This document shows positions 21,171-29,027 of a stretch of DNA of 29,119 nt, one piece after another; the stretch's first letter is position 1, and each line of letters starts with the position of its first letter. The notes beneath the pieces are model-generated. The model saw only the letters and a list, made by a program, of their open reading frames with translations. It made no database searches and was not told the DNA's origin. Position numbers and translations under genes: made by a program. Source of the stretch: ARS1285 sp038045965 (GTDB taxonomy: Archaea > Nanobdellota > Nanobdellia > Pacearchaeales > GW2011-AR1); contig JBBSXD010000033.1 in NCBI GenBank assembly GCA_038045965.1, positions 1 to 29,119 of the forward strand, given 5' to 3'.

Positions 21171-22967
21171 ATGTGCGGGATTATAGGTTATAAAGGAGAG
21201 AAAAGAGCAAGTGAGTTTTTATTTAAAGGGTTAAGAAATTTAGAATATAGAGGATATGATTCTGTAGGAATGGCTACTATTTTTAATGATAATATTGAGT
21301 TAAGAAAAGAAGCAGGAAATTTGGATGAAGTTAATAGTAAATTAAATTTTCTGGAGATGAATGGAAATATTGGAATTGCACATACGAGATGGAGCACTCA
21401 TGGAAAACCTAGTGCAGAAAATGCTCATCCTTTTTTATCTTCTAATTCTGAAATTGGAGTAGCACATAACGGAATTATAGAAAATTATAAAGAGCTAAGA
21501 GAGAAACTGGAAAGAGAGGGATTTTCTTTTAGTTCAGATACGGATAGTGAAGTAATTCCTTTTCTTATAGAAAAATACTCTGAAAAATATGATTTTGAAG
21601 AAGCTGTAAAGAAAGCTTTAGGAGATTTAGAAGGAAGTTTCTCACTTGTAATTATTAATAAATTTTATAACAAGATTATTGGAGTAAGAAAATTTTCTCC
21701 ATTGATAATTGGTATAGGTGAATGTGAATTTTTTCTAGCTTCAGATTTCTCTGCTTTTTCTGAATATACTAAAAAAGTTATGTTTATAGAAGATAATGAA
21801 ATGGTTATAATTGATGATAAAATTAAAATTGTAAATCTAATAAATAATTTAGAAGTAAATAGAGAGATAGATTATATTGATAATGAGTTTATTCATTCTG
21901 ATAAAGGAAATTTTGAGCATTTTATGTTAAAGGAGATTCATGAACAGCCAGAATCTATTAAAAATCCAATTAGCAATTTTCTCAATTATATTAATTATAT
22001 TAATTCTCTTAAAAATATTAAAAGAATAATAATTATTGCTTGTGGCAGTTCTTATTATGCAGGTTTAGTTGGAAAATTTTTTATTGAATCAATGACGAGA
22101 ATTCCTGTTGAATTAGATTACGCTTCAGAATTTCGTTATAGAAATCCAATTATAGATAAAAATGATTTGGTTATTGCTATTTCTCAGTCAGGGGAAACTG
22201 CAGATACTATAGGTGCTGCTTTAGAAGCTAAAGGAAAGAATGCGAAATTATATTCTATATGTAATGTTTATGGAAGTTCTTTGACTAGGATTTCTGATTT
22301 AGTAATGTATACAAAAGCTGGAATTGAAATAGGAGTAGCTACTACAAAATCATTTGTAAATCAGCTAGTAATTTTATTTTTATTCTCTTTATATTTTTCT
22401 AAGTCTCTTAATAAGTTAAGTGATAAAGAATTAAATGAGAAATTGGAATTTGTAAGAAAATTATCTTTTCAAATAGAGAAAATCTTGAATGATAAGAGTA
22501 TTTTAAAAATTGTAGAAGATAATTATATTTATAATAATTTTATTTTTCTTGGAAGAGGAGTTAATTATCCTATAGCTTTAGAGGGAGCTTTGAAATTAAA
22601 AGAAGTTGCTTATATCCATGCAGAAGGATGTCCTGCTGCAGAAATGAAACATGGGAATATTGCTTTGATAGATGAAAAAATACCGGTTATTGTTATAGCA
22701 ATTGAGAACGAAACTTATTATAAAACTATAAGTAATATAGAAGAAATAAAAGCGAGAGGAGGAAAGGTAATAGTTATAGCTAGTGAAGGCGATGAAAAAA
22801 TAAAAAATATTTCAGATGAAGTTATTTATGTTCCTAAAACGGATCATTTATTATACCCTTTTTTAACAATTATCCCTCTTCAATTAATTGCTTATTATAT
22901 AGCTAGGAAAAGAAATTGCAATATAGATAAACCAAGGAATCTTGCCAAAAGTGTGAGTGTAGAATGA
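21171..22967 (+). CDS. glmS: Glutamine--fructose-6-phosphate aminotransferase
   Basis: Makes glucosamine-6-phosphate from fructose-6-phosphate and glutamine, the committed step to UDP-GlcNAc. The 598-residue length is standard. The N-terminal Ntn glutaminase begins MCGIIGYKG with the nucleophile C2 and continues with NLEYRGYDSVG, HTRWSTHG and HNGIIENY. Two SIS domains follow, with CGSSYYAG, SQSGETADT and LGRGVNYPIALEGALKLKE; the C-terminus ends DKPRNLAKSV, the family's closing DxPRxLAKxVTVE phrase. All catalytic motifs are intact. It opens a three-gene unit with a GNAT acetyltransferase (ATGA overlap) and a HAD::YvcK fusion, and a wHTH gene is divergent. The context points to a dedicated amino-sugar module. 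Confidence 0.97.
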   Translation: MCGIIGYKGEKRASEFLFKGLRNLEYRGYDSVGMATIFNDNIELRKEAGNLDEVNSKLNFLEMNGNIGIAHTRWSTHGKPSAENAHPFLSSNSEIGVAHNGIIENYKELREKLEREGFSFSSDTDSEVIPFLIEKYSEKYDFEEAVKKALGDLEGSFSLVIINKFYNKIIGVRKFSPLIIGIGECEFFLASDFSAFSEYTKKVMFIEDNEMVIIDDKIKIVNLINNLEVNREIDYIDNEFIHSDKGNFEHFMLKEIHEQPESIKNPISNFLNYINYINSLKNIKRIIIIACGSSYYAGLVGKFFIESMTRIPVELDYASEFRYRNPIIDKNDLVIAISQSGETADTIGAALEAKGKNAKLYSICNVYGSSLTRISDLVMYTKAGIEIGVATTKSFVNQLVILFLFSLYFSKSLNKLSDKELNEKLEFVRKLSFQIEKILNDKSILKIVEDNYIYNNFIFLGRGVNYPIALEGALKLKEVAYIHAEGCPAAEMKHGNIALIDEKIPVIVIAIENETYYKTISNIEEIKARGGKVIVIASEGDEKIKNISDEVIYVPKTDHLLYPFLTIIPLQLIAYYIARKRNCNIDKPRNLAKSVSVE

Positions 22968-23440
22968 TTTTAAGAAAAGCAAAATTAGAAGATGCAGAGA
23001 AAGTCGCAAATGTTTTTGTAACTGGTTATAATGTAAGTGATTCTAAAGAAGCAGAAGAAATCTTTTTGAAAGAAATAGAAAGTAAGAATTTTATAGTTGC
23101 TGAAGAGGATGATAAAATTTTGGGTTTTGTATCATGGGCTGTTAGAGACTTACCAAAACATGAACTTGCTGAACTCTGTAGAATTGTTTCTCTTCCAGAG
23201 CATAGAGGAAAAGGGATTTCAAAAATTTTATTTGAAAGAATGTTATCTGATATTAATATTTTTTATTTATCTAAATCTTTAAAAATTAGAAAATTGTTTT
23301 TGTTTGTGCATGCTTCAAATGAAAGAGCTAAAAATTTTTACAAAAAAATTGGATTTTTTCATGAAGCCACTTTAAAAGATCATATGTATGAAGGGGAGGA
23401 CGAACTTATATTTAGTATGTTTTTTAATCATGAGAAATAA
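22964..23440 (+). CDS. GNAT-family N-acetyltransferase
   Basis: A protein of 158 residues with the GNAT fold: it transfers acetyl from acetyl-CoA to an amine. The acetyl-CoA pyrophosphate loop is VSLPEHRGKGISKILFERM (R/Q-x-x-G-x-G/A) and the C-terminal motif is NERAKNFYKKIGF. The start overlaps the glmS stop (ATGA). Its position right after glmS suggests glucosamine-6-phosphate N-acetylation, as done by GNA1 in the eukaryotic-type UDP-GlcNAc route; but the sequence looks equally like RimI-type protein acetyltransferases, so the substrate is open. The next gene's ATG lies within its final codons (11-nt overlap). Confidence 0.82.
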   Translation: MILRKAKLEDAEKVANVFVTGYNVSDSKEAEEIFLKEIESKNFIVAEEDDKILGFVSWAVRDLPKHELAELCRIVSLPEHRGKGISKILFERMLSDINIFYLSKSLKIRKLFLFVHASNERAKNFYKKIGFFHEATLKDHMYEGEDELIFSMFFNHEK

Positions 23441-25082
23441 TGTAAAAGCGATTATATTTGATTTGGATAATACCTTGTATGATAATGAGTTTCTTACTGA
23501 AAGTGTTTTAGATAAAGTAGTTAGTTTAATGATAGAAAAAGGTATGAAATGTAATATTGAAGAAGGAATAAATAGATTTAAGGAAATAATAAATTTAAAT
23601 CCAAATTCTAACAAAATTAAAGAATTGGCAGAAAGTTTTGGTTGCTATGATGAAAATATTATTAATGCTGGGAATGATATTTATAGAAATCCTGATTTTG
23701 AAGAATTGGTTATATATTCTGATACAAAAGAAGTTTTAGAAAAATTGAAAGGAAATTACAAATTGATTTTGATATCTCAAGGAAATTTTGAAAGTCAAAA
23801 TAAAAGAATAGACATTTTAGGGATTAGGGATTATTTTGATGAAATTTTGTTGTCTAATCATGGTATGAAGAAAGAGAATTTTGAAAAAATCTTAAATAAG
23901 TCAGGTTTTAAGCCAAATCAAATTTTAGTTGTTGGTGATAGAATAGACAATGAGATTAAAATTGGGAATGAATTGGGAATGAAGACTTGCAGAATTATGA
24001 AAGGAAAATATAAAATTCTTAATCCTAAAATCAAAATAGAAGAATCAGAATATAATATTAATAGTCTTAGAGGATTATATAAAATTTTAAATTTGAAAAA
24101 TGAAAAATTAAAAATTGTAATAATTGGAGGTGGAACTGGAACTTCTGCTTTGTTAGAAGGATTAAAGAAATATACAGACAATCTAACTGCTATTGTTAAT
24201 GTTACTGATACTGGAAGAAGTTCAGGATTAATTAGAAAAGATTTTAATATACTAGCTCCTGGAGATGCTAGAAATTGTCTTATAGCTTTGTCTAATTCTG
24301 AGAAATTAATGTGTGATCTTTTTCAGTATAGAATTAGCAATGGAAATTTAAATGGTTATAGTTTTGGAAATTTATTTATTGCAGCTTTAGCAGATTTAAC
24401 AGGTAGTTTTGAAAATGCAATTGAAGAAGCCAGCAAAATATTAAAATTAAAGGGAAGAGTACTTCCCAGTACATTTGATAACATAAATATTTGTGCAGAA
24501 TTAGAAGATGGAACTATATTGAAAGAAGAAAATGAAATAATAGATAGAAATAATGATAAAGTTTATATTAGAAGTCCTATAAAGAAAGTTTTTCATAATC
24601 CTATTGCTAAAGCAAATAAAAGGACTTTAGAAGCTATTCATGAAGCTGATTTAATTGTGTTGAGTCCTGGAAGTCTGTATACAAGTGTGATCTCTAATCT
24701 TTTAGTCGAAGGTATATCTGAAGCTATTACTGTTAGCAAGGCAAAGAAAGTTTATATTTGTAATATAATGACTCAGGTTTCTCAGACTTATGAATATAAA
24801 GCAAGCGACCATGTTAAGAAAATTTTAGAATATCTAAAATCAGATTTAGATTTTGTTATCTTGAATAATAAGAATCCCAGTAAGGACCTTATAGAATTAT
24901 ATAAAATAGAAAATGCATATTTAGTTGAGAATGATATAAATAAAATTGAAAGTTTAGGAATTAAGGTGATTTTGGGAGATTTGCTTGATGATGTAAAGGA
25001 GAAAAAGCTTTTATGGGAAAAAAAGAATTTACTGAGACATGATCCAGATAAAATTGCAGAAATTTTGATTGGGCTGATTTAA
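23430..25082 (+). CDS. Fusion of HAD hydrolase and YvcK/GlmR (CofD-like) domain
   Basis: A protein of 550 residues. Residues 1-200 are a HAD phosphatase of the YjjG/phosphoglycolate type: motif I IIFDLDNT (D11, D13), motif II LILISQGN (S116), a lysine near 147, and motif IV VVGDRIDNE (D170, D173). Residues about 228-550 are a YvcK domain: IIGGGTGTSALLEGLK, VTDTGRSSGLIRKDFNILAPGDARNCL, SFGNLFIAALADLTG and LSPGSLYTSVISNLLV. YvcK (GlmR in Bacillus) binds UDP-GlcNAc and stimulates GlmS; the related CofD makes coenzyme F420 precursors, but the D-x-G-x-S-S-G/GD-x-R-N-x-L phrases fit YvcK. I choose ATG 23430 (MRNNVKAIIF), because the 23388 ATG only adds residues without HAD similarity. It is the third gene after glmS, and a fusion of these two domains is unusual. 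Confidence 0.88.
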   Translation: MRNNVKAIIFDLDNTLYDNEFLTESVLDKVVSLMIEKGMKCNIEEGINRFKEIINLNPNSNKIKELAESFGCYDENIINAGNDIYRNPDFEELVIYSDTKEVLEKLKGNYKLILISQGNFESQNKRIDILGIRDYFDEILLSNHGMKKENFEKILNKSGFKPNQILVVGDRIDNEIKIGNELGMKTCRIMKGKYKILNPKIKIEESEYNINSLRGLYKILNLKNEKLKIVIIGGGTGTSALLEGLKKYTDNLTAIVNVTDTGRSSGLIRKDFNILAPGDARNCLIALSNSEKLMCDLFQYRISNGNLNGYSFGNLFIAALADLTGSFENAIEEASKILKLKGRVLPSTFDNINICAELEDGTILKEENEIIDRNNDKVYIRSPIKKVFHNPIAKANKRTLEAIHEADLIVLSPGSLYTSVISNLLVEGISEAITVSKAKKVYICNIMTQVSQTYEYKASDHVKKILEYLKSDLDFVILNNKNPSKDLIELYKIENAYLVENDINKIESLGIKVILGDLLDDVKEKKLLWEKKNLLRHDPDKIAEILIGLI

Positions 25083-25089
25083 TTATAAA

Positions 25090-25872
25090 TTAAAGTGTTG
25101 TCGTGGCTTTATTTTCAGATAATCTAAAAATATTTTCTATCTCCTGTTTACTTATAGGAGATTTTTCAATATTATATATATGTTCTTTATAATTTTCTGT
25201 CCATCCATTTTTGAGAACTTCGTATCTGTGAACATAAACCGGTTTTTTGCTTTTTTTAAATTTTTCAATTGTATCTTTTGTTCCTTCAGTATCATCTACA
25301 TGAAATGCACATAAAAAATCTCCAAGGAAAACTTCTCTTGAGTTTCTTATAAGATATTTATTCTCATCACATTCTTCAAATCTAGGGATATAAACAGATT
25401 CCGAATGTTCTTTACTTATTTTATCTAATAGCCCACTAATCTCGTTTAACTGATCTCTTGTTATTATATCTTTATCTAGATAAGCTGAAGATAAACGTTC
25501 AAGATAAGCGTATTTTTCTGAGGGAAACATTATAAGAAGCTGGTCTAATTTTTTCATATCATATATTTTTTTGGTGGCAAAATAATCTACTCCCAATGCT
25601 CCGCCAACAATTACTTTCCATCCATGATTTATAATATTTTCAGTTATTTTTTCTACATCTCTTTTTATTTTAGATCCAATCTGTTCAAGATCTTTATTGG
25701 TTTTATTTCCCTTTCCTTTGATTTCAAGCCAAGATATAGTTCCAGGAATATTCCATGCTCCACTTATAACTACAAATGGTCTTGTGTAATTTTCGTCTGC
25801 AAATTTTCTCATATTTCTTAATCTAATGGGAATATTTTTCTCAGAGTCTTCAAAGCTAATTCCTGTTGACAT
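25090..25872 (-). CDS. SLOG-superfamily (LOG/DprA-like Rossmann) protein
   Basis: A protein of 260 residues with the pattern of the SLOG superfamily, which binds nucleotides or nucleotide-derived ligands: the first strand RPFVVISGAW, then the glycine loop WKVIVGGALGVDYFATKKIYD (GGALGVD at 90-96), the strand LLIMFPSEK, the RNSREVFLGDFLCAFHVDD segment (R-N-x-x-x-V) and EGTKDTIEKFKKSKKPVYVH, the GT-x-x-T-I-x-x-x-x-x-x-x-K-P-V phrase. Family members include DprA, cytokinin-activating LOG enzymes and sensors in conflict systems. No effector domain is fused. It is alone, convergent with HAD::YvcK (7-nt gap), upstream of no obvious partner. Ligand and role unknown. Confidence 0.68.
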   Translation of the reverse strand: MSTGISFEDSEKNIPIRLRNMRKFADENYTRPFVVISGAWNIPGTISWLEIKGKGNKTNKDLEQIGSKIKRDVEKITENIINHGWKVIVGGALGVDYFATKKIYDMKKLDQLLIMFPSEKYAYLERLSSAYLDKDIITRDQLNEISGLLDKISKEHSESVYIPRFEECDENKYLIRNSREVFLGDFLCAFHVDDTEGTKDTIEKFKKSKKPVYVHRYEVLKNGWTENYKEHIYNIEKSPISKQEIENIFRLSENKATTTL

Positions 25873-25923
25873 CTTATATTTCTTATAATAAATTATTAGT
25901 AAATGTATTTTTAAGTTTTATTG

Positions 25924-28308
25924 TTATCTTATTTTGAATCTCAAAATGGCTCCAGCTCCTCCTAAATTATAAAATTGTATGCCTTCTTCAGTTTCATTTG
26001 AGATTAATTCTGTTTTAGCTCCTGTTTGTTCTGCAAGTTTTTCTAATTCTTTTTGCTCTTCTTTTTTTAGTTTTTTTGATATAAAGAGTGTTTCCACAGC
26101 TCCCATTTCAAGAGCTTTTTTTACCTCTTCTATTTTATAAGCAGTTTTATCTTTTTCTTTTCCTAATTTATTAAAGAAATTTTCTAATAAATTTTTTTCT
26201 TTTGTTATTTCTTGTTCTGCTAGAACATCTTTTGAAACATCTACTAATAATTCTAATCCATGTTCATCTGCATATCCAATATCTTTTACTGCAATAACTT
26301 TTTCTTTTAAAGCTGTTACTAGTTGTCCTTCTTTTAAGAAATCTTCTTTTGTTGGACCAGGACCTCCTACTAATATCCCCTTTAAATTTTTTAAATCAAA
26401 AAATTCTTCTTTTACTGATTCAGCTATTTTTCTGAAGAAATCTCTAGCCATATTATCTCTTATACGAGAGTAACGCGCAGCGGAATTATGGACTATTAGT
26501 CCATTAGCAATAAAATTATGATTTTTTGTTTCTATGTCAATTGTATTCTCTACTTTAAGTGGTATAATTTTATTTATTTTTACTATTATTAAATTTGAAT
26601 TATAGATGAATTCTAATCTTTTCTTTAAATTAGAATCATTGATTTTGTCTAGAATTCTTCTTTTAAAAACTTCTTTACTCATCTGCCTTTTATTGACAAA
26701 AAATGATGGAGAGTTAAATTGAGTAGTATTTAATCCAGAATTTCTTATTATTTTTGCTATTTCTTTTCCTGTTGATACTATTTGGGTTATATTTTCTCGA
26801 TATCCTTTGTTACCAATAACATCTTTTAATTTCTTTTGTTTTTCCGAAGAACTGAAACCAATATTTTTATAGAATTTATTTAGTGAATCTTTTGAACTAA
26901 TTTCTATAGTGTATCTAGGATTATTAGAATAAGGATTTTTATTATTATCATATTCTGTAATCGAGGTTATTATCCCAATTCTAAGTAAACATAATTGTAA
27001 TTGTCTGATTATTATATTATTGTTTATTCCAAGACCTATTCTGGATGAAGAGACATATCCTTCTGCATCAAAAAATCCTTTTATAAATGAATTTAATATA
27101 TTATCCGGAGATTTAAGTATTATATCTGGAATTTTTTCAGTTAATGTTTTGTTTTTTATTTTAAAATACTCTTTAAATAATTGAGCTACTATTTTACTAT
27201 AGATTCTGATTTGGTAATATTTCTTATTCTCTCTATATTTTATTTTACATGGAGCCAGGAAAATTTTTTCTAATAGACCTTTATAATGTTCCGCAACTTC
27301 TTCTCTTTGTTCATAGAAAGTAATTCTATTATCTTCATAACTTCCATCTCCCAAATAATATCCGAATAACTGTGCCAAATCTTCTTCCAGGAATTCTGGT
27401 ATTTTAACTTCTTTCATATGATTATTTACGATAGGATAAAATTTTATTTTTTGTGTTTCTCCATTAATGTTTACTTTAGATGGCATTAATAGATAGTCGC
27501 CATTTTTAATATCTGATAATCTTTTTTCTTCAATATTATTTTCAGTTCTAGTAAAAAATAGATGATCTTTAGATGCTTTTATTTCTAATCTTGGATATTT
27601 TGTTATTATCTTAAATAATTGTTTTTTATTTGTCCATTTGTTTATAACTGGAGTAAGTTCTGTTTTTTCTTTATTGAAATTTTCTGAAATAAGAAATAAG
27701 GGATTGTGTGCTTCTTCAATTTTTATAATTTCTCCATTGTCTTTCATAATTAGTGTATCTGGACTTAAGCACTGTCCTCCTTTATTTGTTTTTCCAGGAA
27801 TGTAAGATTCAAAATTTCTTAGAACTTTTATTTTTTTTCCAATTAATAAACCAATTGTAGCTTCATTTCTTTCAATGGTCACTAATCCATAAAGTTCTTT
27901 TGCTTCAAGCATTTCTTCTAAAGGATCTAAGACAAAGGTTTGGTCACATCGATATAATCTTACTCCTAACTCTTCTGGAGGTTCGAATGCTTCAGTTATA
28001 AAATGGTCCTGGCCCTCAATTTGAGAAACATTACCAGAAAATAATCCTAATCCATTTTTTGGAGTTTGCTTCATACTTTTTGTTATTCTTATTAAAGATT
28101 CTAATGCTTCTTGAACATTTTTTCTTGTTCCTGTAGATTTAATATTTGCAGCAGTAGATTTTTCAGATTCTAATTGTTTAGTTATAAGATTTATATCAAA
28201 TCCAGAAGGAACTAAAACTGTAATAAGCTCCGTATGTCTAGCTTTATGATTTTTAATTTTTTCTATAAATTCTTCTAAATCTTTTTTTTGCTTTTCATCT
28301 AGTGCCAT
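25924..28308 (-). CDS. prf1: Peptide chain release factor aRF1, interrupted by an intein
   Basis: Archaeal class I release factor, homologous to eRF1: it reads all three stop codons in the ribosomal A site and triggers hydrolysis of peptidyl-tRNA. The 794-residue precursor contains 365 residues of aRF1 and a 429-residue intein (180-608). In the host protein the NIKS motif is at 55-58 (AANIKSTGTRKNV), the stop-decoding YxCxxxF motif is at 119-125, and the catalytic GGQ is at 177-179 (PGKTNKGGQ). The intein begins right after Q179; the sequence resumes as SAARYSRIRD, so the mature junction GGQSAARYSRIRD is the normal family sequence. The unspliced precursor cannot be active. The short mature length is typical of reduced genomes. 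It is divergent from the 28359 gene with a shared TATA box. Confidence 0.95.
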   Translation of the reverse strand: MALDEKQKKDLEEFIEKIKNHKARHTELITVLVPSGFDINLITKQLESEKSTAANIKSTGTRKNVQEALESLIRITKSMKQTPKNGLGLFSGNVSQIEGQDHFITEAFEPPEELGVRLYRCDQTFVLDPLEEMLEAKELYGLVTIERNEATIGLLIGKKIKVLRNFESYIPGKTNKGGQCLSPDTLIMKDNGEIIKIEEAHNPLFLISENFNKEKTELTPVINKWTNKKQLFKIITKYPRLEIKASKDHLFFTRTENNIEEKRLSDIKNGDYLLMPSKVNINGETQKIKFYPIVNNHMKEVKIPEFLEEDLAQLFGYYLGDGSYEDNRITFYEQREEVAEHYKGLLEKIFLAPCKIKYRENKKYYQIRIYSKIVAQLFKEYFKIKNKTLTEKIPDIILKSPDNILNSFIKGFFDAEGYVSSSRIGLGINNNIIIRQLQLCLLRIGIITSITEYDNNKNPYSNNPRYTIEISSKDSLNKFYKNIGFSSSEKQKKLKDVIGNKGYRENITQIVSTGKEIAKIIRNSGLNTTQFNSPSFFVNKRQMSKEVFKRRILDKINDSNLKKRLEFIYNSNLIIVKINKIIPLKVENTIDIETKNHNFIANGLIVHNSAARYSRIRDNMARDFFRKIAESVKEEFFDLKNLKGILVGGPGPTKEDFLKEGQLVTALKEKVIAVKDIGYADEHGLELLVDVSKDVLAEQEITKEKNLLENFFNKLGKEKDKTAYKIEEVKKALEMGAVETLFISKKLKKEEQKELEKLAEQTGAKTELISNETEEGIQFYNLGGAGAILRFKIR
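26485..27771 (-). mobile_element. Intein with LAGLIDADG homing endonuclease, at the GGQ loop of aRF1
   Basis: Protein intron of 429 residues that should excise itself from aRF1. Splicing residues are in place: first residue C180 (block A CLSPDTLIM), block B KASKDHLFFT with H249, block F/G region IDIETKNHNFIANGLIVHN ending with H607-N608, and the +1 extein residue S609. The centre carries two LAGLIDADG motifs, LAQLFGYYLGDGSYE (about 311-324) and NSFIKGFFDAEGYVSS (about 406-421), the latter retaining the catalytic aspartate. Both splicing and homing functions look intact, so it may be mobile now. Host codons on both sides match the expected aRF1 sequence exactly at the insertion point, with no deletion. 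Confidence 0.95.
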
Positions 28309-28329
28309 ACAAAGAAATTATAAGTAAGA

Positions 28330-28337
28330 TTTATATA
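28330..28337. promoter_or_regulatory. Shared bidirectional TATA box between aRF1 and the 28359 gene
   Basis: TTTATATA on the plus strand reads TATATAAA on the minus strand. Its centre (28333.5) is 25.5 nt from the A of both start codons, 28308 (minus) and 28359 (plus), in a 50-nt divergent gap with no other good TATA candidate. Confidence 0.6.
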
Positions 28338-28358
28338 GTTATTGATAAATAATTTTTT

Positions 28359-29027
28359 ATGGAGAATCAAGTTGTAAAAAGTTTATTAGAAGAAACATTA
28401 GAAAAAACTCTTGAAGAAATAGGAATGCCTTTTGAAGAGAGAATTTATGCTGAAGATTTGGATTATGAAGCTGAAATAGAAGATTTAGTAAATCCTGTTA
28501 AAACATCTGATGATATTTTGACTAAGATTATTAGTGCATCTCGTGCACAATTAAATTATGGAGAGCAATATGATTTAACTAGAAGGTCTGAAATTTATAA
28601 TGGTTTAGGATTTCAGTATCAAGTTTTAATTACTAAAGATGATAAAACTCAGATAACTAAAAGTAACCTAGATTCTTTTATTTTAGATAGAAATTTTGGG
28701 AAAGGGGGAACTGAAAGTTTATGTCTGTATTATTCAAAAAAATTTAGTTTTCCAGAGAAAATTGGAAAGAGAGATTTTAAATCAAATTTTATTAATAGAT
28801 TTTACGAATGGGATGGAAAGATTATTTTAAGTTTTTATGTATTAGGAAATCTTGAGATAGAAGTGGAGAATATTGATAAATATTTTAATCAATCAAATGA
28901 GAGTTATATATTAATCGCTGGATTAGTGGATGAGATAATAAATAAATTTAATGGTAGACATTTTGATAAGTTTGTTGCTAGAGAATTATCTGATTATATC
29001 GGAAGATTAAAAGAAGCAGTTAGTTAG
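28359..29027 (+). CDS. Hypothetical protein, 222 aa
   Basis: I do not recognise a family. The protein is soluble and acidic at the N-terminus (LLEETLEKTLEEI and LDYEAEIEDLV), followed by a mixed alpha/beta region with the segments YNGLGFQYQVLITKDD, ILDRNFGKGGTESLCLYYSKK and IILSFYVLGNLEIEVEN, and two final helices (SYILIAGLVDEIINKF, FVARELSDYIGRLKEAVS). The antiparallel-looking strand pair and the absence of catalytic motifs suggest a structural or binding role. It shares one symmetric TATA box with the aRF1 gene. Its stop region overlaps the end of a minus-strand gene by 8 nt. Confidence 0.7.
   Translation: MENQVVKSLLEETLEKTLEEIGMPFEERIYAEDLDYEAEIEDLVNPVKTSDDILTKIISASRAQLNYGEQYDLTRRSEIYNGLGFQYQVLITKDDKTQITKSNLDSFILDRNFGKGGTESLCLYYSKKFSFPEKIGKRDFKSNFINRFYEWDGKIILSFYVLGNLEIEVENIDKYFNQSNESYILIAGLVDEIINKFNGRHFDKFVARELSDYIGRLKEAVS

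Noticed and set aside
23391..23400. Purine-rich AAGGGGAGGA as a ribosome-binding site for HAD::YvcK
   Set aside because: It ends about 30 nt before the ATG at 23430, far beyond working distance, and is part of the GNAT coding sequence.
23388..23429. Upstream start of the HAD::YvcK gene
   Set aside because: The 14 extra codons lie inside the GNAT gene, are unlike any HAD N-terminus, and an ATG directly precedes the HAD first strand.
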